64,000 nt of DNA from Acididesulfobacillus acetoxydans (GTDB lineage: Bacteria > Bacillota > Desulfitobacteriia > Desulfitobacteriales > Desulfitobacteriaceae): assembly GCF_902729405.1 (NCBI RefSeq), contig NZ_LR746496.1:4456226-4520225 (forward strand). The letters are read 5' to 3'. The translations under genes and the position numbers were made by a program. The notes under the pieces are model-generated. The model was not told the DNA's origin. It ran no database searches and worked only from the letters and a program-made list of their open reading frames with translations. Below, piece after piece: positions 1 to 7,589 of this stretch; positions within the stretch are counted from its first letter, which is position 1; each line of letters opens with the position of its first letter.

Positions 1-879
1 CAACATAGCTTCCGGTGCACCGGCAGCATAGCTGGCTGTTTTCATGTAGGCCGAAGTGGAGGCAGTAGCGTAAACCACCGGAGTACCAGGATTAACCATC
101 TGCATTAAGACCAAGCCTGCCAAAATTTCAGCGTTTTGCAATACCGCTGTGCCCAGAGGGGTAACTGGCCCGCTCACTCCCGCCATAATACAGGGAGCCA
201 GCAAAATTACCTGATTGCGTTTGGCGTACTCAATCATGGTCTCCAAAGTTTCCGGCGCATAGCCCAAAGGGCTGAGCGAGTTAACCAACACAGCTACACA
301 ATGGTTATCGCGAAGAAATTCTGATTGCCCCATCGAAAGTTCTACCATATCAAGTTGTTCGCGGGCTTGTTTTGCATTGGTCGTAAAGCCAATTACCGGT
401 TTGTCTGTATATTTTAGGGTTTCATACATCATAGTCAAATACTTATCACCACGCGGCACATCACTGGGATCAACCGGAATTGTTCCAACCAGATGAACAA
501 CGTCACTGGCCTGACATAGTTTTTGGATATTAGCATAATCAGCAAGAGTAGCCTTGCGCCGGCCTTGGTCCAAGTTTTGGATATATACCGGTCCGACATT
601 CGGCTGGATCAAGAATCCTTCGCCCACCGTTATCGAATTATCCTCATTACGGGCTCGCATCCGGAAAGTTTTGGGAGCCGTTGCTAAGGCCTGTTCGATC
701 ATTTTCTCCGTAAAGAACACCGTCTTGCCTACCACTCTGGCCCCATGCTTTTTAAATACCTCCAGGGCTTCATCGCACAGAAACCTGGCGCCCGTCTCGC
801 GTAGAATTTTGAGCGATGCCTCATGAACGCGCGCAAAGTCTTCTTTCTTAAGAACTTCTAATCTGGAGTTTAAAGCCAT
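1..879 (-). CDS. mtgB: Glycine betaine/trimethylamine methyltransferase family protein (MttB superfamily), 5' part only
   Basis: This is the N-terminal 293 codons of an MttB-superfamily methyltransferase; the rest lies beyond the window edge. ATG at 879 follows a strong AAGGAGG ribosome site. Members transfer a methyl group from a quaternary or tertiary amine to the Co(I) corrinoid protein. The visible sequence begins MALNSRLEVLKKEDFARVHE and includes the phrase QPNVGPVYIQNLDQGRR. The archaeal trimethylamine enzyme carries pyrrolysine near residue 330, beyond the visible part, so the sequence cannot separate MttB from the non-pyrrolysine MtgB. The neighbouring betaine transporters favour glycine betaine as substrate (inference). 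It is the last visible gene of the operon starting at about 5.2 kb. Confidence 0.85.
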   Translation of the reverse strand, partial: MALNSRLEVLKKEDFARVHEASLKILRETGARFLCDEALEVFKKHGARVVGKTVFFTEKMIEQALATAPKTFRMRARNEDNSITVGEGFLIQPNVGPVYIQNLDQGRRKATLADYANIQKLCQASDVVHLVGTIPVDPSDVPRGDKYLTMMYETLKYTDKPVIGFTTNAKQAREQLDMVELSMGQSEFLRDNHCVAVLVNSLSPLGYAPETLETMIEYAKRNQVILLAPCIMAGVSGPVTPLGTAVLQNAEILAGLVLMQMVNPGTPVVYATASTSAYMKTASYAAGAPEAML

Positions 880-940
880 CTCGAACTCCCTCCTTCTACC
901 ATTGTCGATACAAGTTCAAATTTTCGAATCAGCATATTCC

Positions 941-1741
941 TTATTCTGCATACAGCCCTTCACGATGAGCCTTCAGGTAATTTACACAAAACGAATCTTG
1001 CCCTAATAATGCCTTTGAAGCAGCGATCGTGCCCATCATCCCCTTGTCAGTGGGGTTCAAGATATACCCGTCCATTCCTAAAGTCATTGTCTGGACCACG
1101 AATAGGCGATTGAGCACCTTACGATTAGGCAGGCCGTAAGAAACATTACTTAATCCGCACATAAAGTGCACCTCTGGATGGGTGGATTTAATACCTTTAA
1201 TTGTCCCCAATACCTCTTCACCCGCTGTATCAACACTGCTAATCGGCTTGATCAGTGGGTCAAAATAGATATCCTCATCCGGAATCCCCTGGTTGCTTAA
1301 CTTAGCATATAAGCTATCAACGACGCGCATCCGGTCGGCAGCTGTTTCCGGCATCCCCGTATCATCCATGCACAGAGCCACTAGTTTAGCTTTGTATTGC
1401 ACGGCCAGCGGCAAGACGGCTTTGACCCGTTCCTTCTCATCGGTAATCGAGTTAATCATCGGTTGGCCATACTTGCACAAAGCGAGTCCGGCCGCCAAAG
1501 CCTTTGGGTTGGGGCTATCGATACACAGCGGTATCTGGACTAATTCCTGAATGGCATTGACAAGCCATTCCATACTTTCTACTTCATTAAAAACCTGGGT
1601 GCCGCAATTAACGTCCAGATAATTAGCTCCGGAATCCACCTGCTCCTGCGCAATCTTTTTGATATACTCTGCGTCCTTGTTATCGACAGCTTCAGCGATG
1701 GCCTTACGGCTTGTATTGATCAGTTCGCCAACAATTAACAC
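941..1741 (-). CDS. mtgA: Methyltetrahydrofolate:corrinoid methyltransferase (pterin-binding)
   Basis: A 266-residue pterin-binding (DHPS-fold) methyltransferase. The family moves the methyl group from methyl-Co(III) corrinoid protein to tetrahydrofolate, feeding the Wood-Ljungdahl pathway. Visible family signatures are VGELINTSRK at the N terminus, GANYLDVNCGT, PLCIDSP, and FMCGLSNVSYGLPNR near the C terminus. I chose GTG at 1741 because GGGAGG lies six bases upstream and the protein then starts at the conserved LIVGELINTS; an ATG at 1774 is possible but has no ribosome site. It lies between mtgC and mtgB in the same operon, behind an unusual 140-base spacer. Assignment to MtgA rather than another MeTr-like enzyme rests on context. 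Confidence 0.88.
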   Translation of the reverse strand: MLIVGELINTSRKAIAEAVDNKDAEYIKKIAQEQVDSGANYLDVNCGTQVFNEVESMEWLVNAIQELVQIPLCIDSPNPKALAAGLALCKYGQPMINSITDEKERVKAVLPLAVQYKAKLVALCMDDTGMPETAADRMRVVDSLYAKLSNQGIPDEDIYFDPLIKPISSVDTAGEEVLGTIKGIKSTHPEVHFMCGLSNVSYGLPNRKVLNRLFVVQTMTLGMDGYILNPTDKGMMGTIAASKALLGQDSFCVNYLKAHREGLYAE

Positions 1742-1790
1742 GTCTGTTCCTCCCTGCCCTTTAAGAATGTTCACAACTGTTTAGTTAGAG

Positions 1791-1915
1791 TCCCCTGAAA
1801 AACTGCTAATTCGAAGAAATTTCGGCCAAAGATATCCAACCCAACCCGCATGAATAAAGGGTTTACCAGCGGAGGCGTTGGCTGGATGTTATAAAATACG
1901 GACTTTTTCAGGGGA
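1791..1915. repeat. Intercistronic 12-bp inverted repeat element between mtgC and mtgA
   Basis: TCCCCTGAAAAA at 1791-1802 is exactly inverted at 1904-1915 as TTTTTCAGGGGA. The pair encloses about 100 bases that include a weaker internal inverted repeat (AACCCAACCCGC against GCGTTGGCTGG-like sequence). It fills almost the whole spacer between the mtgC stop and the mtgA start. It may be a small terminal-inverted-repeat insertion, or an mRNA structure that protects the upstream mtgC message. Confidence 0.6.
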
Positions 1916-1917
1916 AT

Positions 1918-2550
1918 CTATTTAAGAAACTTTCCCGCTGTATCTTTAGCCGCCATAGCGTCAGCACAATAAGCGTCTGCCCCAATTTCGTCAGCGAAGC
2001 TTTGCGAAACTGGTGCTCCGCCAATCATTATCTTTACCTGATCGCGCAATCCCTCTTCCTTCATCAGGTCGATAGTTTCCTTCATGTTTAGCATTGTTGT
2101 CGTTAGCAGGGCTGACATGCCGACCACCTGAGCATTATTCTCTTTTACCGCTGCCACGAATTTGGCTGGTGACACATCAACCCCGAGGTCGACAACATTA
2201 AATCCACCACTTTCCAGAATCATGACCACTAAGTTCTTGCCAATGTCATGGAGGTCGCCGCTAACGGTCCCTATCACGATTGTCTTAGCCACGGAAACAT
2301 CCTCACCGGAGATTAACGGCTTAAGGATCTTCATTCCTTCACCCAGTGCCCGTGCAGACATCATGACTTCCGGCACAAACATTTCACCATTCTTAAACTT
2401 AGGCGAAACAATATCCATCCCCGCGAGCAAGCCATTTGTGATGATTTCCATAGGGCTAGTCCCACTATCAACCATCTTTTGAGTTAACTCTTTAACGGAG
2501 GGGGCTGCCCCTTTGTAGACAAACTGAGCTAATTGAGCAAATTCACTCAT
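1918..2550 (-). CDS. mtgC: Corrinoid (cobalamin-binding) methyl-carrier protein
   Basis: A 210-residue corrinoid protein that shuttles the methyl group between the betaine methyltransferase and the methyl-THF enzyme. Residues 1-85 form the helical methionine-synthase B12-binding cap. The Rossmann-like B12 domain follows, with the base-off cobalamin motif GTVSGDLHDIGKN (His is the lower axial cobalt ligand) and GGAPVSQSFADEIGADAY near the end. The length is typical of MtmC/MtaC/MtgC-type carriers. ATG at 2550 follows GAAGGAGGAATT. It is third in the operon, after the oxoprolinase-like and DUF1638 genes. Confidence 0.92.
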   Translation of the reverse strand: MSEFAQLAQFVYKGAAPSVKELTQKMVDSGTSPMEIITNGLLAGMDIVSPKFKNGEMFVPEVMMSARALGEGMKILKPLISGEDVSVAKTIVIGTVSGDLHDIGKNLVVMILESGGFNVVDLGVDVSPAKFVAAVKENNAQVVGMSALLTTTMLNMKETIDLMKEEGLRDQVKIMIGGAPVSQSFADEIGADAYCADAMAAKDTAGKFLK

Positions 2551-2584
2551 CGAACTAATTCCTCCTTCAAATGATTAGAGTCTC

Positions 2585-3232
2585 TCACAGAAACTGACGT
2601 TGCATAACCATGTGCCCAGGGGGCACAACCACAAATTCCTTATCCCAATCACCCTGAACCAACTTAGTCAGTAGTCGTAGTGAACCTACCTGTCTCTGAA
2701 ATTCCACCTTGATAAATTGGGCAACTTCCCGGCCATAATTTTCATAATGCTCTCTATCACCGACTTCAGTGTCAATGAAAACTAGCCTCTGGTAGTGACA
2801 ATATTGGTTATCGATGATCCACTGGGCGTTTTTCTGTCCATATTTTTCGCTATGGCGTTGGAATTCAGCGTACGGCTCCGCTCCCTGGTCGACCCAGCCT
2901 TTGCTCACATAAAAGGTAGCTGGGACTTTGGCAAACTCCCGATCGTAAATCTCCCGAGCACCCATTAACAGGCTGATGCAGTCGTGTACCCGGGGAATCA
3001 CCAATGTGTGCCGCTCAGAGTGCAAATTGACAACACCGTAAGAGCACAGTCCGTAGCCAAAGAGCAGAACATCATGCTCCATATCTGCATCGATCCGCTC
3101 CTGCAATTCCTTACGCAACTTGTCAGGCGTAAGATGCAAGGCGTAAGGCAGTAATTCTAAATCTAAGTCCGGCGGCAAAACCTTTCGTATTTCATCCGCT
3201 AAGGTATAGCAGGCAAAGACTTTCCCCTTCAT
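2585..3232 (-). CDS. DUF1638 domain protein
   Basis: A 215-residue soluble protein matching the DUF1638 pattern: an N-terminal KVFACYTLADEI, a central LLFGYGLCSYGVVNL and RVHDCISLLMGA, and a Cys/His-rich middle. DUF1638 genes recur beside corrinoid methyltransferase genes, and no reaction is established for them as far as I know. The conserved Cys and His residues (positions about 62, 84 and 145) would suit metal or corrinoid handling, which is inference. Its ATG overlaps the upstream oxoprolinase-like stop (ATGA), so the two are translationally coupled. Confidence 0.75.
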   Translation of the reverse strand: MKGKVFACYTLADEIRKVLPPDLDLELLPYALHLTPDKLRKELQERIDADMEHDVLLFGYGLCSYGVVNLHSERHTLVIPRVHDCISLLMGAREIYDREFAKVPATFYVSKGWVDQGAEPYAEFQRHSEKYGQKNAQWIIDNQYCHYQRLVFIDTEVGDREHYENYGREVAQFIKVEFQRQVGSLRLLTKLVQGDWDKEFVVVPPGHMVMQRQFL

Positions 3233-5199
3233 TCTTTTCCAACTCCCCAGCCTGGCCTCCCAACGGCAGTTACCTCAATGCGCATTTCTACAAAGAGCTC
3301 ACCATCAGTGACCGCTGAATGCGCAATCGCCTCTTCTTTAGTAACGACAAGGTATGGTTCAATGGCCCCTGCTCTCTTAGCGTTGCGGTGAGCGACTTTC
3401 CTAGCTCTATCAACAGCCCACTTCTCCGCTTCATCAAGATATAGGAATGCTTCCCGCTCCCCGGGGGCATGAACCAAAAATCCGCCCTCGTCGCCCGCCT
3501 TTATTAACACTCGCACCGTCTCGACAATCTGCCCTACGGCGGCCCCCACTGCGTTCGCCACTTCGGCGTGTTCGGGAATAAACACGTCTGTATGGAACCC
3601 GTTTCCAACATCCGGCAGGTAGGCCGATACCGGAGCGCCTACAGCGACGATCGGATAATCCAAGTGCATCTCCACGCCAAGTCCGCCCTGAGTCTGTCCT
3701 GCCAAAAAACGTTCGAGGAATACTTTAGCTCCGGGAGCGCTGGATATGTCGATATTAAGACCCTGACGGTATAGCAAGCTTTGTAAGATGGAGCATGATA
3801 CCGCATTTTGCACCTTACACAAACCCGCCGCAACAAAGTCATCCAGAGGCATGCGTATTCGCTCAGCCTGTAAACGTGCAGCAGCTATGGATGGCGCCGC
3901 ACTCCACCTCGTGAACTTCCCTGCAGCATGCAATAAATCGGTAGGTGTCAGCGAAATCCGACCTACAACCTGCGCCTGTTCCAAGCGCGCCATCGGCAAT
4001 AAATTAACGTGCTGACCAGTCCGTTCAGCTAACACAAAAATGTTATGGGCCCCGTCCTGCAAAGCCTGAATCACTTGTCGCTCGTCTTCCGACCAATTGT
4101 CCCCGGTTCCTGTGCCTTTGACCAACATCCAACAGTCAACCGGTTGGTACCCAGTGACCTCATTTCTGACAGATAACTCCATCAACTCGTCAACTAGGTG
4201 AGGAAAGTACTCCGCACTCGCTGCCAACGACCAAACTCTTTTCGGCCCTATACTCATTTTGCCGTCACGCGATACTTGAATGTAGCTGTCTCCTCCCAGC
4301 CCGAAGGTACTGATTTCGGCAGCTTCTACCCTAGTCTTCCATCCGCCGACGGTGGCACCCTCGATGTTCAAACCCGGCCGGCCCTTCTCAATGATCGCTA
4401 TATCAGTTGTTGTGCCTCCCATATCCAGAACTAGCGCTTGCTCACAGCCGGTCAAGAATGTAGCGCCCACAATACTGGCTGCCGGGCCGGAAAGAATAGT
4501 CTGAATCGGCTTTTCTCTGGCCACTTCTTCGCTCATCAAAGATCCGTCGCCCTTAACTACCATAAGTGGTGCCTTAATATTCTTACCGGCCAAAACACTT
4601 TTGACGGCAACCAGCCACTCGGCAATAATCGGCAAGAGACGGGCATTGAGACAGGCAGTAACAGTGCGCTCGTAAAAACCTAAAGCAGTTGTTAATTGGT
4701 GGGCACACACTACTGGCAGTTGCCACAAATTTTTGACTTCTTCTAAAGCTTGGAGTTCATGTTCTGGATTTCTAACACTAAGAAATCCGGAGATAGCCAA
4801 AGTATCAACTTTGCCCTGCATATTGGTAAGCGCTTGGTTTAAAGCCAACACATCTAATTTCGCCAACGGGTTCCCCTTAATGTCATGCCCTCCCGCCACC
4901 GCAACAATTTCTTGGGCTGGCAGATCCCCGGTGGGCTCATGTCCAATGAGAATTAGACCCACCCGACAGCCACGATCTTCGATTATCGCGTTGGTAGCTA
5001 ACGTTGTGGATAAAGCTACCAGGCTCACGTCATCCAAGTGTGACCAATGCAAATTCTCAATACAACCCAGAATCCCGATGGACAAGTCCTCCCTTGTGGT
5101 AAAAGCCTTAGCCTTTCTCATGACTTGCTCCGACTCTAAATCCAACAGGACACCATCCGTATACGTACCACCTGTATCAATCCCTAATGCCAAAGACAC
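3229..5199 (-). CDS. Hydantoinase/oxoprolinase-like ASKHA ATPase
   Basis: A 656-residue protein of the hydantoinase A/oxoprolinase family. It has the ASKHA phosphate-1 motif LGIDTGGTYTDGVLLD at the start, then GDGSLMS and ILSGPAASIVGA, with DMGGTTTDIAIIE as the second phosphate motif. GTG at 5199 is preferred because GGAG lies eight bases upstream and translation starts just before the conserved motif; an upstream start at 5229 has no ribosome site. It heads the corrinoid methyltransferase operon, directly downstream of a sigma-54 promoter. True hydantoinases normally pair with a HyuB partner, absent here. ATP-driven reductive reactivation of the corrinoid protein is therefore an attractive but unproven role. 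Confidence 0.8.
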   Translation of the reverse strand: MSLALGIDTGGTYTDGVLLDLESEQVMRKAKAFTTREDLSIGILGCIENLHWSHLDDVSLVALSTTLATNAIIEDRGCRVGLILIGHEPTGDLPAQEIVAVAGGHDIKGNPLAKLDVLALNQALTNMQGKVDTLAISGFLSVRNPEHELQALEEVKNLWQLPVVCAHQLTTALGFYERTVTACLNARLLPIIAEWLVAVKSVLAGKNIKAPLMVVKGDGSLMSEEVAREKPIQTILSGPAASIVGATFLTGCEQALVLDMGGTTTDIAIIEKGRPGLNIEGATVGGWKTRVEAAEISTFGLGGDSYIQVSRDGKMSIGPKRVWSLAASAEYFPHLVDELMELSVRNEVTGYQPVDCWMLVKGTGTGDNWSEDERQVIQALQDGAHNIFVLAERTGQHVNLLPMARLEQAQVVGRISLTPTDLLHAAGKFTRWSAAPSIAAARLQAERIRMPLDDFVAAGLCKVQNAVSCSILQSLLYRQGLNIDISSAPGAKVFLERFLAGQTQGGLGVEMHLDYPIVAVGAPVSAYLPDVGNGFHTDVFIPEHAEVANAVGAAVGQIVETVRVLIKAGDEGGFLVHAPGEREAFLYLDEAEKWAVDRARKVAHRNAKRAGAIEPYLVVTKEEAIAHSAVTDGELFVEMRIEVTAVGRPGWGVGKE

Positions 5200-5347
5200 A
5201 TCGCATTCTCCATTCTGTCGTTCAAACACAAAGAAATGCGTTTTTAATAGCTCTCAGCTCCCCCCTTAAACTTCACCATAATTAATTAATAACAGCTACC
5301 AACACCTCCTGCTGAGTAAATCCAGAACCTTTCCGAAGACTTGTCAT

Positions 5348-5363
5348 TGCAATTTACAGGCCA
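5348..5363 (-). promoter_or_regulatory. Sigma-54 (-24/-12) promoter of the methyltransferase operon
   Basis: On the minus strand the bases read TGGCCT-GTAAA-TTGCA, matching TGGCAC-N5-TTGCA with correct GG-GC spacing. It lies about 150 bases upstream of the oxoprolinase-like start and 66-98 bases downstream of two activator palindromes. Confidence 0.8.
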
Positions 5364-5428
5364 AGTCCTCACATACGTCTAAACGTCCGGAATCTCACCG
5401 AGAATGTGCCGTTGGAAATATCTTTCTG

Positions 5429-5461
5429 AGTCACAATGACTTAATCTAAGTCTGTTTGACT
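5429..5461. promoter_or_regulatory. Two upstream activator palindromes (AGTCA-N3-TGACT)
   Basis: AGTCACAATGACT at 5429-5441 is a perfect 5-3-5 palindrome. AGTCTGTTTGACT at 5449-5461 is a near copy exactly 20 bp away and overlaps the last codons of the ABC ATPase gene. They lie about 80 and 100 bp upstream of the sigma-54 promoter, the usual distance for bacterial enhancer-binding proteins. The likely binder is the activator encoded at 9.5-10.9 kb. Confidence 0.72.
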
Positions 5462-6297
5462 CGCCCTCCCTCGTTGGCCAACTGAGCCATACGCCTTTCA
5501 TCCTGTACAAAGCGCCGCACATAATCATCAGCCGGCTGCTTGACAATTTCATGCGGCTTACCCACTTGGACAAAGGTGCCATCGCGCATGACAGCCATTC
5601 GGTCGCCCAACAATAGTGCTTCTTGTAAATCATGCGTAACAAATAGCATTGTCGTTTGAAATTCGGCCTGCAGCCTCATCAATTCATCTTGCAGTTCCCG
5701 CCGAATTAAAGGATCCAGACCGCTAAACGGTTCATCCAGCAGAAGTATATTCGGGTCTTGCAGCAGGGCGCGGGCAATACCCACCCGCTGCTGCATGCCA
5801 CCAGACAAATCGCCCGGATATCGTTTCTCCCACCCTGCCAGGCCAACGCTCTCAATGGCTTTCAGGGCTGCCTCTTCCCGTTCCGCCTTGTTCACACCGC
5901 GTAGCTTCAAGCCAAAGCCCACATTTTCCAGCACGGTTCGGTGGGGTAACAGCCCGTAGTGTTGAAAAACCATAGCTACGCGATAGCGCCGAAATTCTCT
6001 CAGCTGTTGAATATTCATGGCCGTTACATCCTGCCCGTCAGCCATAATAGTGCCGGCCGTCGGTTCAATGAGACGCAATAAACAGCGAATAAGTGTAGAT
6101 TTTCCACTACCGGAAAGGCCCATAATTACGAAGACCTCACCGCGTTCTACCTGAAACGAAACATCACGTACAGCAGTGACTGCTCCCCGTTGCACGGCAT
6201 TGGTCACCATGGCCGGCTCCTTGATATTAATCCCCTCTGCCGCTCTTCCATACAATTTCCATAAGTTTTGGATCTGTAGCGCCGGTTCAGGTGCCAC
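5446..6297 (-). CDS. opuAA: Glycine betaine/proline ABC transporter ATP-binding protein
   Basis: A 283-residue ATPase of the OpuAA/ProV subfamily that energises betaine uptake. Walker A is GLSGSGKSTLIRC, the signature motif LSGGMQQRVGIARAL, Walker B LLLDEPFSGLDPL, and the switch His lies in FVTHDLQEAL. The OpuA-type N-terminal WKLYGR leads in. It lacks the C-terminal tandem CBS domains of full-length OpuAA/ProV (about 400 residues), so it probably lacks the CBS-type ionic-strength sensing. That fits betaine as a growth substrate rather than an osmolyte (inference). GTG at 6297 directly follows the binding-protein stop, with GAGGTG upstream. Confidence 0.93.
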   Translation of the reverse strand: MAPEPALQIQNLWKLYGRAAEGINIKEPAMVTNAVQRGAVTAVRDVSFQVERGEVFVIMGLSGSGKSTLIRCLLRLIEPTAGTIMADGQDVTAMNIQQLREFRRYRVAMVFQHYGLLPHRTVLENVGFGLKLRGVNKAEREEAALKAIESVGLAGWEKRYPGDLSGGMQQRVGIARALLQDPNILLLDEPFSGLDPLIRRELQDELMRLQAEFQTTMLFVTHDLQEALLLGDRMAVMRDGTFVQVGKPHEIVKQPADDYVRRFVQDERRMAQLANEGGRVKQT

Positions 6298-7338
6298 CTA
6301 TTTCACCTCGCTCAATGCCTTGGTTACCCGCGTTGCAACATCGGCCGGTACCCATTGTTTCCACACATTGGGATAGTTTCTCAGGTACCAGATGGCCGCG
6401 AGCTGTGGATCGCTGTTGTGATCATGCATATAAGCCAAAGCAGCGCTGGTTTGGTCTAATGTCGTATGATACTTTTCTAAGAAACTGACTACATCAGGAG
6501 CTGTACTTGCCAGTTTACTGTTGATGGCTTTATGCACCGGTGCTGGTGGAAAAGCACAACCATAATTTTTTTTCCACTGGGTGGCGCTGTACGGTGGTTC
6601 TGCCAACAACGTCATGTTCAGTTTTCCTAAGATCCAGGTCGGTGCCCAATAATAGCCAACCCACGGTTTTCCTTGCTGATAGGCCGTTAGCAGTGACGTG
6701 TCCAGAGCAGTCTGAGAACCAGGATCAAAGACTTTAAAATACTTGTCCAGGCCGTAAACCGTCATCTTCTTTTGATCGATTGTAGATACTGCCCATCCAG
6801 AGGGAGCATTATAAAACCGGCCCTTACTGGGATCCTCAGGATCCTTGAATAAATTCCAATACTTCGCCAAATCACTGACTGATTTCAAATCCGGTGCCAT
6901 AGGCGCGATGCCTCTAGCAGGATCACCCTTAATCAGATAAGTTGGCACATACCATCCTTGCGGTGCATCACTGTAATTACTCCCCAAATCCTTGACGGTA
7001 CCAGACTTGAGAAACTGTCGCCAGGATGTTTGGAAGTTTTGATACCACACTTCCATCATGACTTGAATGTCCCCTTTACTGAGACCTTCCAATAGTGGAA
7101 TAGTATCTCCGAACTGATAAGCGACTGGATGACCGTAACCGTGCTCAATAATAAATCCTGCCACTCGATCATGAATCTGAGCACTGTCCCAACTGGCATC
7201 ACCAAACACGATTTGTGGTTTTTCTGTCATCCCACCCACTGAGGCGCATCCGCTGAGCAAAAGTAGCAAGATAACCGAGATCAAACTCAACCAGCCTGGA
7301 AACCGGGCCAAACCGGAGGCCCGTTTATACATTGTCAA
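6298..7338 (-). CDS. opuAC: Glycine betaine ABC transporter substrate-binding lipoprotein
   Basis: A 346-residue OpuAC-type binding protein. A signal peptide with lipobox LLLSGCAS (Cys at about residue 30) predicts membrane anchoring. The mature part begins with the typical QIVFGDASWDSAQIHDRVAGFIIEHGYG. It carries Trp/Tyr-rich segments (VWYQNFQTSW, GWYVPTYL, VGYYWAPTWILG) of the aromatic cage that binds the quaternary ammonium group. The start is probably TTG at 7338, seven bases after AGGAGG; an ATG two codons later is the alternative. It is paired with opuAA, while the permease gene stands alone 3.7 kb away across the activator gene. Confidence 0.93.
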   Translation of the reverse strand: MTMYKRASGLARFPGWLSLISVILLLLLSGCASVGGMTEKPQIVFGDASWDSAQIHDRVAGFIIEHGYGHPVAYQFGDTIPLLEGLSKGDIQVMMEVWYQNFQTSWRQFLKSGTVKDLGSNYSDAPQGWYVPTYLIKGDPARGIAPMAPDLKSVSDLAKYWNLFKDPEDPSKGRFYNAPSGWAVSTIDQKKMTVYGLDKYFKVFDPGSQTALDTSLLTAYQQGKPWVGYYWAPTWILGKLNMTLLAEPPYSATQWKKNYGCAFPPAPVHKAINSKLASTAPDVVSFLEKYHTTLDQTSAALAYMHDHNSDPQLAAIWYLRNYPNVWKQWVPADVATRVTKALSEVK

Positions 7339-7390
7339 AGAGATTCCTCCTCTCTGTCGTCAGGGATATTTTTTCCTGTCTGCCATGATC

Positions 7391-7463
7391 GCTCGTGGTA
7401 CTATTGTAGACCAAGCAAGGCTTTATACAAAGTACTTTCCAATTCTACCTCAAGACCACGAGC
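7391..7463. repeat. Inverted repeat between the BCCT and binding-protein genes
   Basis: GCTCGTGGT (7391-7399) is inverted as ACCACGAGC (7455-7463), reinforced by TTGTAGA against TCTACCT inside. The loop is about 55 bases and no T-run follows, so an ordinary terminator is unlikely. It may be an mRNA processing or regulatory structure. I see no sigma-54 promoter or activator palindrome in this 251-base spacer. Confidence 0.45.
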
Positions 7464-7589
7464 TTTGACTAGCGCTCAAAAAACACCATGGCAGAAAGAG
7501 AGCAAGTGCACCGTGACAAAACGATCAGTGAGTTGATCCGCCATGTTCGGATTTCGCTGGCTGCGGGAACAGGTTTTCCTGCTTCAGGT

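Noticed and set aside
7391..7463. Terminator between the BCCT gene and opuAC
   Set aside because: The inverted repeat has a 55-base loop and no T-run; kept only as a repeat.
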